NCBI RefSeq assembly: GCF_014203225.1
Contig: NZ_JACHIO010000020.1
Location: 1 to 64,000, forward strand
Length of the DNA stretch: 64,000 nt
Direction of reading: 5' to 3'
Source of the DNA: Granulicella mallensis
GTDB taxonomy: Bacteria; Acidobacteriota; Terriglobia; Terriglobales; Acidobacteriaceae
Shown here: positions 27,801 to 35,556 of the stretch, piece by piece
How the letters are laid out: the number at the start of each line of letters is the position of its first letter
Numbering within the stretch: position 1 is the stretch's first letter
The notes under the pieces: generated by a model
Told to the model about the DNA's origin: nothing
The model's input: the letters and a program-made list of their open reading frames with translations, nothing else
Database searches by the model: none
Made by a program: the position numbers and the translations under genes

Positions 27801-28177
27801 GCGCTGGTGACTTCGATCATCTCGCTGGAAGATCCGGGCGAGAGGCTGGACTGCACGTTCGTGAGTGAGCCAACCGTTACATCGACTTTCTCTGACCTGA
27901 AGGCCTCGAAGTTCGGCGCGGAGATCGTGACGGTATAAGTTCCGGGCTGCAGGTGGTTCGCACGAAAGAATCCGGCTGCGTCTGAAGTGATGTTCTGCTC
28001 GGCATTGGTGCCGTTGTTGTGGATGACAATGTTCGCGCCAGAGATGACTGCGCCCGTCTTGTCTTCGACGGTTCCACCGATGGCCCCGTCGACCGCCGTC
28101 TGTGCCTGCATCCGCGCATGCACACTCGCAAGCGAGACAAGCATCAATAGGTATCTTGTTAACTTTCTAACTGTCAT
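24803..28177 (-). CDS. TonB-dependent receptor, Oar-like
   Basis: 1124 residues. The signal peptide ends near ARMQAQT. A carboxypeptidase-regulatory-like domain follows (GTVEDKTGAVISGANIVIHN), then a plug region (TIDGADDNQAFF, EYGRASGGVVNAVTKSGSNQ) and a long beta-barrel ending IQLGVRLQF. It should import a bulky substrate, probably an oligosaccharide, with TonB-ExbBD energy. ATG has AGGAG six bases upstream. It diverges from the GntR-kinase-MFS set across 395 bp, so it may share their substrate, but no hydrolase is adjacent to name it. Confidence 0.9.
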   Translation of the reverse strand: MTVRKLTRYLLMLVSLASVHARMQAQTAVDGAIGGTVEDKTGAVISGANIVIHNNGTNAEQNITSDAAGFFRANHLQPGTYTVTISAPNFEAFRSEKVDVTVGSLTNVQSSLSPGSSSEMIEVTSAAPAINTTNNDFTSTIDLKALEDLPVNNYRWSAYALQAPGVVESGGFGLLSFRGQSTLLNNITIDGADDNQAFFSEERGRTNIGYSTPKSAIQEFQINTSNYSTEYGRASGGVVNAVTKSGSNQFHGEGYFLDRDSALAAFNDFTSENVQQTPGGPFTSVPIKPTDIRKQEGFAFSGPLIHDKLFFFFALDRFYHDFPIVTVPSAPSTFYAQPSAALPGNATCPGGANPISSVTTSANYDPNFFADSGACTLQTNLKLATYAAARTDYISGQAGLNSLLGQAARFADQTLFFPKIDWQINGKNHLSAEVNRLRFISPSGQQTNATASYGTQSIGNVYARDTWGVARLDTYITSAISNEVRYQYSRDFEFAGAETPTSYEQSTLLNTATGYSNPLGFPPNVSITGAFQFGTPTFYPRPAYPDERRWQVTDTVQWVHGNHTFKFGGDYIHTNDLSENLSSFYGGYTYTTPATYLTDFYLAQNPATVSQAAHYSGYQQGFGPLGFEFQTGDYAGFVQDEWKVSPRLSVTLGLRYEYEQVPNAQLPNPLVPQTESLPSDKNNIAPRVGFAYDVFGSGKTILRGGYGIFNARLINSTIYNAIAQTGAAGGQVQSPNLLPGNPGAPVFPQIISGSLASSVTPNVIYFDPHFQLPQVHQADLNVDQDLGWNTTLTLSWLGSYGRELPSFVDTNLPAPVNVTYTVVNNNSSGVLTNGAQISTRFYGYPVKSPVAGAPAPPAVADFGRPDVRYGAKTDIFSGVNSNYEAFVAQINHRMNHNVQFQASYTWSHALDYGENNTTFSSSNSLLDPLNLRAEYGNSVQNVPNRFIFTAVIDSPWKASGWKSYLVNGYELSPSFSAQNGEPYSATVNGSPTNLATSGSVTGYITGTSTGFTGSGGSTRIPGFQRDTFELPKTYVLDLRGSKRFTIRERYSLEFLAEAFNLPNHQNITATNTPAYAFGTATGANGQPYSTLTQYTGAAFGSVSNSNNNMIYTPRQIQLGVRLQF

Positions 28178-28572
28178 AAGCCTCTCCTGGGTTAGGTGTT
28201 ACCGTCCAACTGCGCCACGCGACTCCTCGGTAAAGTCGAGAAATGAGCACAAGAATTCCACTGCCTGCTGGCTACTGTCGAAGAACCAAATTTAGGTTTT
28301 GAGGAGCTGGTCGGCCGATCTTAGGCGTGCTACAGATGGAATCCTCAGTTCGTTCTCGGCTACGGCCAGTGGCTGGACCGCGAAGGATTCCCTCTCTGCT
28401 ATGCCTGCATCTTTGAATGCGCCTTCCTTTTCATGAATAGCCAGAAGTGAAACTAAGTCGGCTAAGTAAATGCAGCGAGAATGGAAAGTTACAGTACGGT
28501 TAATTCACGACAGACGTCTGACCTCATACGTCCGTTGACCGTGCTCTTAAAGGGCTGGCATAATTGGGGATC
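28178..28572. other. 395-bp divergent promoter region
   Basis: No gene is supported here. A perfect palindrome CAGACGTCTG is at 28511-28520, just upstream of the promoter-like TTGACC/CATAAT pair. Minus-strand promoter elements for the receptor were not recognised. Confidence 0.5.
28535..28564 (+). promoter_or_regulatory. Sigma-70-like promoter of the GntR gene
   Basis: TTGACC (28535-28540) and CATAAT (28559-28564) each match the consensus at five of six positions and are 18 bp apart. The predicted transcription start at about 28571-28573 coincides with the ATG, which suggests a leaderless message. Confidence 0.55.
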
Positions 28573-29373
28573 ATGATCAACAGGGACCTGAACGAGCTCT
28601 CCACCAGGGGGCTGAACGAACGCATATGGAACGGAGTACCCCGAGAGAATCTTGCAACGCGCGTTGCGAACGCCATCCGCGAGCAGGTTCAGTCGGGAAA
28701 GCTGGAGCGTGGGGTTCAGCTTCGCGGTGAGGTGGAGTTTGCACGGGAGCTTGGGGTAAGCCGGCAGACTCTGCGCGAGGCTACACGTCTTCTAACCCTG
28801 GAGGGTCTGCTCACGATTCGCCACGGCGTAGGCACGTTCGTCGCGGAGAGCCAGGGGTATTTGAGCAGCCCTCTCGACACCATGCACTCCATGTCCGCCC
28901 TGATCCGCGAGAATGGCAATGAGGCCAGGGTGGATGGGTTGAAGATTCGGCAGGTTGCCGCCACCGCCGAAGTTGCGACGGCCCTGGATGTTCCGGAGTC
29001 TTCCCCCGTCGCCGAGATCTTTCGCCTGCGGCTTGCGGGAGCGACGCCTCTCGTGGTGGCCTACGATTACATAGCGCTCCTCGACGACGCCGAGTGGAAG
29101 CTGCCGCTCATCAAGATGTTCGATGGAGGCTCGATCTACGAGTTCATGGCGACGAAACTCCAACGGCACCTGATATCGAGCGAAGCGACGGTAACGGCCG
29201 TTGCCGCCAGCAAGAAACATGCGGAGCTTCTGCACGTTAAACCCGGCTTCCCTCTCCTGCTGATGCGGGAGATCCAGTTCGAAGCCCAACGACGCCGTGG
29301 TTTGTACAGTGTGATCTACCACAACTCTTCCCTGGTGCAATTTACCCTGGCACGGCCTGGGACGAGGTCGTGA
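28573..29373 (+). CDS. GntR-family regulator with UTRA domain
   Basis: 266 residues. A winged HTH (LATRVANAIREQVQSGKL, then ELGVSRQTLREATRLLTLEG) is followed by a UTRA-like sensor domain (EIFRLRLAGATPLVVAYDYI, then LLLMREIQFEAQ) as in HutC-type repressors. It should sense a small molecule, probably a sugar phosphate or related compound. The only good start is ATG at 28573; a TTG at 28564 overlaps the likely -10 box. Its TGA overlaps the GTG of the kinase gene by four bases, so the two are translationally coupled and probably control the same pathway. Confidence 0.9.
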   Translation: MINRDLNELSTRGLNERIWNGVPRENLATRVANAIREQVQSGKLERGVQLRGEVEFARELGVSRQTLREATRLLTLEGLLTIRHGVGTFVAESQGYLSSPLDTMHSMSALIRENGNEARVDGLKIRQVAATAEVATALDVPESSPVAEIFRLRLAGATPLVVAYDYIALLDDAEWKLPLIKMFDGGSIYEFMATKLQRHLISSEATVTAVAASKKHAELLHVKPGFPLLLMREIQFEAQRRRGLYSVIYHNSSLVQFTLARPGTRS

Positions 29374-30290
29374 CCTCCTCAGCATCCGTCTTTGGCAACT
29401 TCACCATCGACGATCTTGTCTTCCCCGACGGATCGACCCGGTGGGCTGTTCCCGGTGGCAGTGTGATCTACACGGCGTTGGGAGCCGCACTCTGGACAGG
29501 ACGCGCGAGCATTGTTGCTCCCCTCAGCGCTGATTATCCAATAGAACTCCTCGACGAACGCATCGACCTGTCGCGCTGCCGGCGTGTGGCGCGCACGCTG
29601 CGCAACTGGGGCCTCTACGAGGAAGACGGAAGACGGCACTTTGTCTCACGCAGTGCAACCCGAGGCTGGGCTGAATTCAGCCCGAAGCCTGCAGATGCGC
29701 TCTCCGGCGTTCAGACTGCTGCCCATATTGCTCCGCTGCCGCACGATATCGCCATAGGATTGGCCAGAGAACTTCGCAAGGCGGGCACACTCTACCTCTC
29801 ACTCGATCTGGATGACCATGATCTCCTCGGCCGCGCGAGTCTCGAAGAGATCGTCGAACTTATCCGTGCAGTCGATCTCTTTCTGCCCAGCCGGCAAGAT
29901 GTCCTCGCGATATTTCCGGGAGTGACTCCGCTCGAAGCCCTGTATAAACTGCGAGCACTTGCACCGGATGTAGCGTTGATCGCCATCAAGTGCGGCGCAG
30001 AGGGTGCGATCGCTCACGTTGCAGGAGCCGGTGAGCGGATTCATATTCCAGCTATACCCGTTGAGCCGGTCGACACAACAGGAGCGGGCGATGCCTTTTG
30101 CGGTGGTGTACTGGCCGGCTTTGCCATAGGCGACGATCCCATCACAGCACTACTCTATGGCACGGTGTCGGCTTCCTTTTGTATTGAGTCCTATAGCTTT
30201 TCCAGTCTCTCCGCGGCAACCGGACAAGAAGCTACCAGCCGTCTCGCGGCACTTCGTCAACGCGTAGAGCTTCACCCGATGGGTGGATAG
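29370..30290 (+). CDS. PfkB-family carbohydrate kinase
   Basis: 306 residues. The ribokinase fold ends with the signature VDTTGAGDAFCGG (catalytic Asp near residue 245). The N terminus (SASVFGNFTIDDLVFPDG, then WAVPGGSVIYTALGAALW) has the usual substrate-binding strand and GG motif. It should phosphorylate a sugar in the cytoplasm. GTG start overlaps the GntR stop (GTGA) with GAGG just before it. It is not close in sequence to the PfkB kinase at 22976. Confidence 0.9.
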   Translation: MTSSASVFGNFTIDDLVFPDGSTRWAVPGGSVIYTALGAALWTGRASIVAPLSADYPIELLDERIDLSRCRRVARTLRNWGLYEEDGRRHFVSRSATRGWAEFSPKPADALSGVQTAAHIAPLPHDIAIGLARELRKAGTLYLSLDLDDHDLLGRASLEEIVELIRAVDLFLPSRQDVLAIFPGVTPLEALYKLRALAPDVALIAIKCGAEGAIAHVAGAGERIHIPAIPVEPVDTTGAGDAFCGGVLAGFAIGDDPITALLYGTVSASFCIESYSFSSLSAATGQEATSRLAALRQRVELHPMGG

Positions 30291-30296
30291 TGCAGA

Positions 30297-30630
30297 TGGG
30301 GCACGAAGCGGAAGGGCACGGTTTCAACCGTGCCGTAAAGCATCAAGCCGAAGACCTGTACCGCTCTGCCGAAGGCTGGAGTGGAGGCGCAGCCGGAACG
30401 ATTGAATTGCTTTCTTTGATTGCGGCAAAATAGGTGGCTACATCCTCAAAAGTGCCCTCGGTGGCGCTTGTGCAGCTTGGACCACACGAAGGAAGGCAAT
30501 TCAGTCGTTGCGCCCTTCGGGCTTCACTTCGGCCTTCGGCAGAGTGGAAAAGTCCCATAAACGCTGCTTTTACGGCACGGTTGAAACCGTGCCCTTCCGA
30601 TTCGTGGCTCAACAAACTGACTGCACACTG
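30297..30630. repeat. Long palindromic repeat R1, copy B
   Basis: Outer hairpin sequences GGCACGGTTTCAACCGTGCC (about 30315) and GGCACGGTTGAAACCGTGCC (about 30576) flank inverted arms at 30366-30412 and 30497-30543 (CTGCCGAAGGC...GAATTGC and GCAATTCAGTCG...GCCTTCGGCAG). It separates the PfkB kinase from the MFS gene, so it may break or modulate co-transcription. The MFS frame runs open through it by chance. Confidence 0.85.
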
Positions 30631-30720
30631 AGAGCATCCTCAAATTGCAGCAGCCAGCCGCGAAGTATGGTTCACTTTGAGAAGTCCCTGCCCTTGCTTC
30701 ATGAAAGACGATCGGAAGAC

Positions 30721-31965
30721 ATGCAACCGAAATCTCGATTTTTCTACGGATGGGTCATCGTACTTCTGGCGGCGCTTACCCAGGCTGTCAGCTTCGGCCA
30801 GCTCTATCTCAACGGCATCCTGATCGTCTCCTTTCGTGAGATGTTCAAGGTCTCGAATCAACAGATCTTTCTGGCGACCACGGGGCTGATGACGATCACT
30901 TATGGAATCGCATCAGCGTTGTTTGGTGTTCTTGCACACAAATACAAGCTGCGCGTCTTTGCCGTCGTGATCTATGGGTGCATGGCGGTCGGGTATCTCT
31001 GCTTGAGCCTGGTGTCGCACGTTTGGCACATCGCACTGATCTACGGAGTGCTGTTCGGAATCGGTCAGTTAGGGCTGCCGGTAGCGCAGACGATGATTGC
31101 GCACTGGTTTATCGCGCGTCGCGGCATGGCTTTTGGACTTGCGGCCTGCGGCTTCGCCGTGCCGGGATTTCTGGGCGCGCCCGCCATGGCCTTTTCGATT
31201 CACCGCTTCGGCTTCTCCCACACGATGCTCGGCTATGGATGCCTCATCCTGCTCTTCATCCCCCTGGTTCTGCGCTATGTCATCGACTGGCCGGAGGAGT
31301 TAGGACTGGCACCGGACGGTCAGCCAGCCGTCGGCCTCTCCGCCGACATCACTCCAGAGAAAAAATCAGGCCGCGCGATTGCCTCACTCCTCCCTTCGCC
31401 GCTCTTCTGGCTGGTGGCGATCATCATCACGCTCACGCCGCTCATCGTGAATCAACTGATCACGTACTTCGTGCCCATGGCCAAGGCGAGTGGCGTAGAC
31501 ATCCGAACCGCTTCCCTCTTCATGTCCCGGTTAGCTCTTGCCGCTCTCGCCGCCAAACTGGTAGTCGGATGGCTTGCGGACAGAATTCCATTGCGGGTGA
31601 TTGCCGCACTTCCTCCGCTTGGCTGCCTGCTCGCGTGTCTGCTTCTAATTGAAGACAGATCCTCTGCCTCCTTTGCACTGGCGAGCCTGCTGCTTGGCGC
31701 TGGCGGAGGGGCATCGGGTGTAATGATTCCTGTCGTCGTCTCCAAGACCTTTGGGCGCGCCGATTTCGGAGCCATCATCGGACTCTCCACTCCGCTGCTC
31801 GTGGTACAGACACTCTTCGCTTCATGGGGAGCCGGGCATGTCGTCGACGCGACAGGAGGCTACCGCCTGGTGCTCATGGTCTTCGCCGCGCTAGCGATCA
31901 TTGGCTGTCTGCTGGTTGGCCCGCTTCCCGGAAGAAGGCTACGACCGACACCCTTGGCTGTGTGA
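30721..31965 (+). CDS. MFS transporter, monocarboxylate/OFA-like
   Basis: 414 residues with about 12 transmembrane helices. The N terminus FFYGWVIVLLAALTQ is typical of MFS members near the oxalate/formate and monocarboxylate porter group; a WPEELGLAPDG linker follows helix 6. It is likely to import or export a small organic anion or sugar acid. ATG at 30721 has GGAAG just upstream; the frame extends to 30508 only because the R1 repeat is open. It is downstream of GntR and PfkB genes and upstream of LysR and formate dehydrogenase, so a role with either group is possible. Confidence 0.85.
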   Translation: MQPKSRFFYGWVIVLLAALTQAVSFGQLYLNGILIVSFREMFKVSNQQIFLATTGLMTITYGIASALFGVLAHKYKLRVFAVVIYGCMAVGYLCLSLVSHVWHIALIYGVLFGIGQLGLPVAQTMIAHWFIARRGMAFGLAACGFAVPGFLGAPAMAFSIHRFGFSHTMLGYGCLILLFIPLVLRYVIDWPEELGLAPDGQPAVGLSADITPEKKSGRAIASLLPSPLFWLVAIIITLTPLIVNQLITYFVPMAKASGVDIRTASLFMSRLALAALAAKLVVGWLADRIPLRVIAALPPLGCLLACLLLIEDRSSASFALASLLLGAGGGASGVMIPVVVSKTFGRADFGAIIGLSTPLLVVQTLFASWGAGHVVDATGGYRLVLMVFAALAIIGCLLVGPLPGRRLRPTPLAV

Positions 31966-32016
31966 GCGAAGCCAGCACCCGGTCCACACGACGGCCCGAA
32001 CATGGTGAAACGATAT

Positions 32017-32026
32017 GATTTAAATC
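32017..32026. promoter_or_regulatory. Palindrome before the LysR start
   Basis: GATTTAAATC is a perfect 10-base palindrome inside AACGAT...ATCGTT, 15-24 bases before the LysR start. It could be an autoregulatory LysR site. Confidence 0.35.
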
Positions 32027-32040
32027 GTTAGCGATATCCC

Positions 32041-32952
32041 ATGATTCTTCGGCATCTCGAATTCCTCACCGCACTGGCACGCGAAAGACACTTCGCCCGA
32101 GCCGCAACCGCCTGCAATGTGTCTCAATCTACTCTCTCTGCGGGAATCAAGCAGATGGAAGAGAGCCTCGGAGTCCTGCTCGTGGAGCGCGGCCAGCGCT
32201 TCGTCGGCCTCACCCCCGAGGGCGCAAAGGTCCTGGAGTGGGCGCAGCACGTCATGACGGACTTTGACGGGCTGCAGCAGAATCTTACCCAGATGCGTCG
32301 CGGTCTGGGAGGTCAACTGAAGATCGGCGCGATTCCCGCCACACTGCCGATGATCTCTCTTCTCACCACGCCTTTCGCAAAACGCCATCCGCAGGCCACA
32401 ACCGTGATCCGCTCGTTGACATCGATCGAGATCCAGCGAGGTCTGGACGACTTCAGTCTCGACATCGGCGTGACCTATCTCGATAACGAGCCGCTGGTGC
32501 GAGTTCGCAGATTGCAGCTCTATATGGAGCGGTACGTGCTCCTTACAAAACAGGGTGAACATCTGCAGGATCGCAAGACCATCTCCTGGTCAGAGGCTGC
32601 GACCTATCCCCTGTGCCTTCTGACCTCCGACATGCAGAACCGCCGCATCCTCGATATGCACTTTCGCGAGGCCGGAGCGGAGGTCCACGCGATGATCGAG
32701 AGCAACTCGTTAATCACGCTCTGGTCGCATCTCCACTTCGGGCATTGGTCGACCATCGTGCCGCACTCGTTTCTCCCACTCGTCGGAGAGATGGAAGGTG
32801 TGCGAGCGCTGGCTCTTGTGGAACCGGATACGACTCATGCAGTCGGCCTGGTCGCATCCGACCGCGATCCTCTGCCGCCTGCAGCGCGTGCTTTTTTGGA
32901 TCTGGCAAAGGAGATGAATTCGAAACACGAGATTGCCCACACGCTCGAATAG
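32041..32952 (+). CDS. LysR-family regulator, next to formate dehydrogenase and cyanase
   Basis: 303 residues. The N-terminal winged HTH is clear (MILRHLEFLTALARERHFAR, then CNVSQSTLSAGIKQMEESLG), followed by the LysR substrate-binding domain. LysR proteins such as CynR commonly control cyanase genes, and this one precedes FDH and cyanase on the same strand. The call as a cyanate or formate sensor is inference from position. The start is ATG without a strong ribosome binding site. It is followed by the R2 repeat before the FDH gene. Confidence 0.9.
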   Translation: MILRHLEFLTALARERHFARAATACNVSQSTLSAGIKQMEESLGVLLVERGQRFVGLTPEGAKVLEWAQHVMTDFDGLQQNLTQMRRGLGGQLKIGAIPATLPMISLLTTPFAKRHPQATTVIRSLTSIEIQRGLDDFSLDIGVTYLDNEPLVRVRRLQLYMERYVLLTKQGEHLQDRKTISWSEAATYPLCLLTSDMQNRRILDMHFREAGAEVHAMIESNSLITLWSHLHFGHWSTIVPHSFLPLVGEMEGVRALALVEPDTTHAVGLVASDRDPLPPAARAFLDLAKEMNSKHEIAHTLE

Positions 32953-32965
32953 AGAATTTTCCAGG

Positions 32966-33290
32966 GTGGTGAGTCATTAATTTGCGAAAGACGGATGGTC
33001 TGTTCAGCACAGCGCGAAGCGCGTTCCCTGATGCTTCAGCATCAGGGAGACGGAGGGAGCCGTAGCCTTTAGGCTACGGAAATCAAGGCCTAGCAAAGAT
33101 GTGGCCTTTAGGCCCGGGCCTTCTTTCGGCTGCGGAGAAAAGGCCCGGGGCTAAAGCCCGATTCTTGCCTGGCCCTTATTCCGTAGCCTAAAGGCTACGG
33201 CTCCCTCCGTCCCGTGACGCTAAAGCATTACGGTTTGCGCTTCGCGCTATGGAGTAACGCTGGTTCTTCAACGAATTAACGACTCACCAC
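32966..33290. repeat. Palindromic repeat R2, copy 1
   Basis: Terminal inverted repeats GTGGTGAGTC (32966) and GACTCACCAC (33290) enclose nested palindromes: CCCTGATGCTTCAGCATCAGGG-type near 33029 and CCGTAGCCTTTAGGCTACGG at 33060-33079, repeated in inverted form at 33181-33200. A second copy lies at 41366-41692. It stands between LysR and formate dehydrogenase, so it may influence their transcription. No coding capacity is seen. Confidence 0.85.
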
Positions 33291-33347
33291 ACTAGGGCTT
33301 GTCATCAAACTGCTTTTGGAGCGAAATCGAACATGCCTGCAATCATG

Positions 33348-33362
33348 ATCGAATTTATCGAT
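33348..33362. promoter_or_regulatory. LysR-type T-N11-A box before formate dehydrogenase
   Basis: ATCGAATTTATCGAT has 5-bp inverted arms and contains T-N11-A, the usual LysR core. It is about 75-90 bp before the FDH start, a typical activator position. Binding is inferred. Confidence 0.45.
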
Positions 33363-33436
33363 TGACCCATCGAAGTAGTTTGTTTGACCGTCGTTCTTTC
33401 AGTTTGAGAGCTTTGCTTCTGTAAGTGGAGGAAGCA

Positions 33437-34597
33437 ATGGCAAAGATACTTTGTGTTTTGTACGACGACCCAATCACCGGCTACCCGAAATCCTACGCAC
33501 GCGCTGATGTTCCCAAGATCGATCACTACCCCGGCGGACAAACAGCACCTACCCCCAAACAAATCGACTTCACTCCAGGCGAGCTGCTGGGTAGCGTCTC
33601 CGGAGAACTTGGCCTGCGCAAGTATCTCGAAGGCCTGGGCCACACGCTTGTCGTAACGTCGGACAAGGAAGGCGAAGACTCTGTCTTCGAGCGCGAACTT
33701 CCCGATGCCGAAATCGTCATCTCCCAGCCCTTCTGGCCTGCCTATCTCACACCGGAGCGGATCGCCAAGGCCAAGCAACTCAAGCTGGCAGTCACCGCCG
33801 GCATTGGTTCGGATCACGTCGATCTCGAAGCGGCGATCAAGAACGGCATCACCGTAGCAGAGGTCACGTACTCGAACAGCATCAGCGTGTCAGAGCACGT
33901 CGTCATGATGATCCTCTCGCTCGTGCGCAACTACATCCCGTCCTACCAGTGGGTGATCAAGGGCGGATGGAACATCGCCGATTGCGTGGAGCGCTCGTAC
34001 GATCTCGAAGCCATGCACGTGGGTACCGTTGCCGCGGGACGCATCGGACTCGCCGTCCTTCGGCGTCTGAAGCCCTTCGATGTGAAGCTGCACTACTTCG
34101 ACCAGCATCGGCTTCCCGAGAGCGTTGAAAACGAACTCGGCCTCACCTACCATCCCAGCGTTGAAGACATGGTCAAGGTCTGCGACGTGGTCACCATCAA
34201 CGCTCCGCTGCATCCAGGCACGCTCGATCTCTTCAACGACGAATTGATCTCCAAGATGAAGCGTGGCGCTTATCTGGTGAACACGGCACGCGGCAAGATC
34301 TGCAACCGGGATGCGGTCGTTCGCGCGCTCGAGAGCGGACAGCTGGCCGGATACGCCGGCGATGTCTGGTTCCCGCAGCCTGCCCCGAAGGACCACCCGT
34401 GGAGGACGATGCCGCATCACGGGATGACGCCTCATATCTCGGGCACCTCGCTCTCCGCACAGGCACGCTATGCGGCAGGCACACGCGAGATCCTGGAGTG
34501 CTGGTTCGAAGAGCGCCCCATCCGTGAGGAATATCTCATCGTCGACGGCGGAAAGCTCGCCGGAACCGGCGCGCACTCTTACACTGTCAGCAAGTAG
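33437..34597 (+). CDS. fdh: NAD-dependent formate dehydrogenase
   Basis: 386 residues. It oxidises formate to CO2 and reduces NAD+. The sequence is close to the Pseudomonas-type enzyme, with [33 protein letters not shown] (Asp near 222, which excludes NADP), NTARGK (Arg near 285), [18 protein letters not shown] (Gln near 314) and PHISGT (His near 333). These match the known formate-binding and catalytic residues. Start ATG at 33437 has GGAGG immediately upstream; the GTG at 33425 is part of that site. It is cytoplasmic and metal-free. It precedes cyanase, from which it is separated by a MITE. Confidence 0.96.
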   Translation: MAKILCVLYDDPITGYPKSYARADVPKIDHYPGGQTAPTPKQIDFTPGELLGSVSGELGLRKYLEGLGHTLVVTSDKEGEDSVFERELPDAEIVISQPFWPAYLTPERIAKAKQLKLAVTAGIGSDHVDLEAAIKNGITVAEVTYSNSISVSEHVVMMILSLVRNYIPSYQWVIKGGWNIADCVERSYDLEAMHVGTVAAGRIGLAVLRRLKPFDVKLHYFDQHRLPESVENELGLTYHPSVEDMVKVCDVVTINAPLHPGTLDLFNDELISKMKRGAYLVNTARGKICNRDAVVRALESGQLAGYAGDVWFPQPAPKDHPWRTMPHHGMTPHISGTSLSAQARYAAGTREILECWFEERPIREEYLIVDGGKLAGTGAHSYTVSK

Positions 34598-34736
34598 CCC
34601 TGCCGGCAATCACGAATGGGTGGAGCGTAGGCTCCGCCCATTTCAGTTAAAGCATCTTCAGAGCTAGTGTGGTGTAGAGATGACAATGTATGGGTGGGAT
34701 AGAAAGAGCCACATCACGCTGGAGAGGAAGATGCAT

Positions 34737-34905
34737 TAGTGTCCTGAGTCAGAAGTTTGTTGAAGTCATTGCGCGGATAGGAATCAGTAATTCTCTTTTT
34801 TTCGTCGTCATCCTGAGCGGTACGCGAAGGATGACGGCGAAAAACAAACAGCATTCTTTCCATCGCTGGCTTCATTTGCAAACGAACTTCTGACTCAGGA
34901 CACTA
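34737..34905. mobile_element. 169-bp MITE with TA-flanked inverted repeats
   Basis: The ends are inverted for at least 19 bases (GTGTCCTGAGTCAGAAGTT and its complement), each bounded outside by TA. This is the target-site signature of IS630/Tc1-mariner-type insertions. The core holds a hairpin CGTCATCCTGAGCGG...CGAAGGATGACGG. No open frame fits a transposase. It sits in the FDH-cyanase gap and may have been inserted after these genes came together. A possible IS630 tail is at 2-79. Confidence 0.8.
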
Positions 34906-34932
34906 GCCCCATCGAAACGAGGAAGAACCATC

Positions 34933-35382
34933 ATGGCAACAAGAGAAGAACTCACACTCAAGATTCAGGACGAGAAGCGCAGCCGTAATCTGACCTGGAA
35001 GCAGATCGCCGAGGGCATCGGTCCGGGCTCTCCGATTCTCTACACCGCAGCCCTACTCGGGCAGATGACACTCACTAAAACTGAAGCGGAGAATGCAGCC
35101 AGGCTTCTCGGGCTGACCGAAATAGAGGCCACCATGCTGACAGAACCTCCGTTACGCGGCTCCCTGCCGACCTTACCTCCCACCGATCCTCTCATCTACC
35201 GCTTCCATGAGCTGGTGCAGACCTATGGCACGACTTGGAAGGCTCTGATCGAAGAAGAGTTTGGTGACGGCATCATGAGCGCCATCGACTTCGACATGCA
35301 GATCGAACGCGAGCCCAACCCCAAAGGCGACAGGGTCAAGATCAACATGTCCGGAAAGTTTCTTTCCTACAAGCGCTATTAG
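34933..35382 (+). CDS. cynS: Cyanate hydratase (cyanase)
   Basis: 149 residues. Cyanase converts cyanate and bicarbonate to ammonia and CO2. The N-terminal helical domain (LTLKIQDEKRSRNLTWKQIA) and C-terminal catalytic domain are intact, with Arg90 and Glu93 in IYRFHE and Ser116 in MSAIDF, which correspond to E. coli Arg96, Glu99 and Ser122. It ends with the typical KINMSGKFLSYKRY. ATG at 34933 has GAGGAAG upstream. Together with FDH and the LysR gene it would detoxify cyanate and use it as nitrogen source. Confidence 0.96.
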   Translation: MATREELTLKIQDEKRSRNLTWKQIAEGIGPGSPILYTAALLGQMTLTKTEAENAARLLGLTEIEATMLTEPPLRGSLPTLPPTDPLIYRFHELVQTYGTTWKALIEEEFGDGIMSAIDFDMQIEREPNPKGDRVKINMSGKFLSYKRY

Positions 35383-35440
35383 CGCCAGGATGGGCTTGAT
35401 TTAAATATAGGACCAATTTAGTCTTCATTTGAAGGTGAGT

Positions 35441-35520
35441 TATCCGGGAGTCTTTTGGCGAAGCGCCCGGATAGTTCTTGAGATCGGCGATGATGGCTCA
35501 CGAGCAGGCCCTAGAGGTAT
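35441..35520 (+). ncRNA. Candidate structured RNA element, copy 1 (PepSY leader)
   Basis: Stem TATCCGGG/CCCGGATA (35441-35448, 35466-35473) carries a 17-nt loop containing GTCTTTTGGCGAAGC (35450-35464). GAGATCGGC follows at 35480-35488, then a second hairpin near 35509-35531 (TAGAG/CTCTA core). It ends 84 bases before the PepSY start. The loop and GAGATCGRC are shared with the copies at 39543-39604 and 54033-54084, whose stems have different sequence but are paired. This is either a leader RNA or a DNA hairpin; it is not a known riboswitch that I recognise. Confidence 0.5.
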
Positions 35521-35556
35521 GGCTCTACAAGCCTCCATCCATATGGAGACAGTAGT

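Noticed and set aside
32966-33290. CRISPR array or attachment site reading of the R2 repeats
   Set aside because: Repeats are nested palindromes, not short equal repeats with unique spacers, and no cas genes are present.
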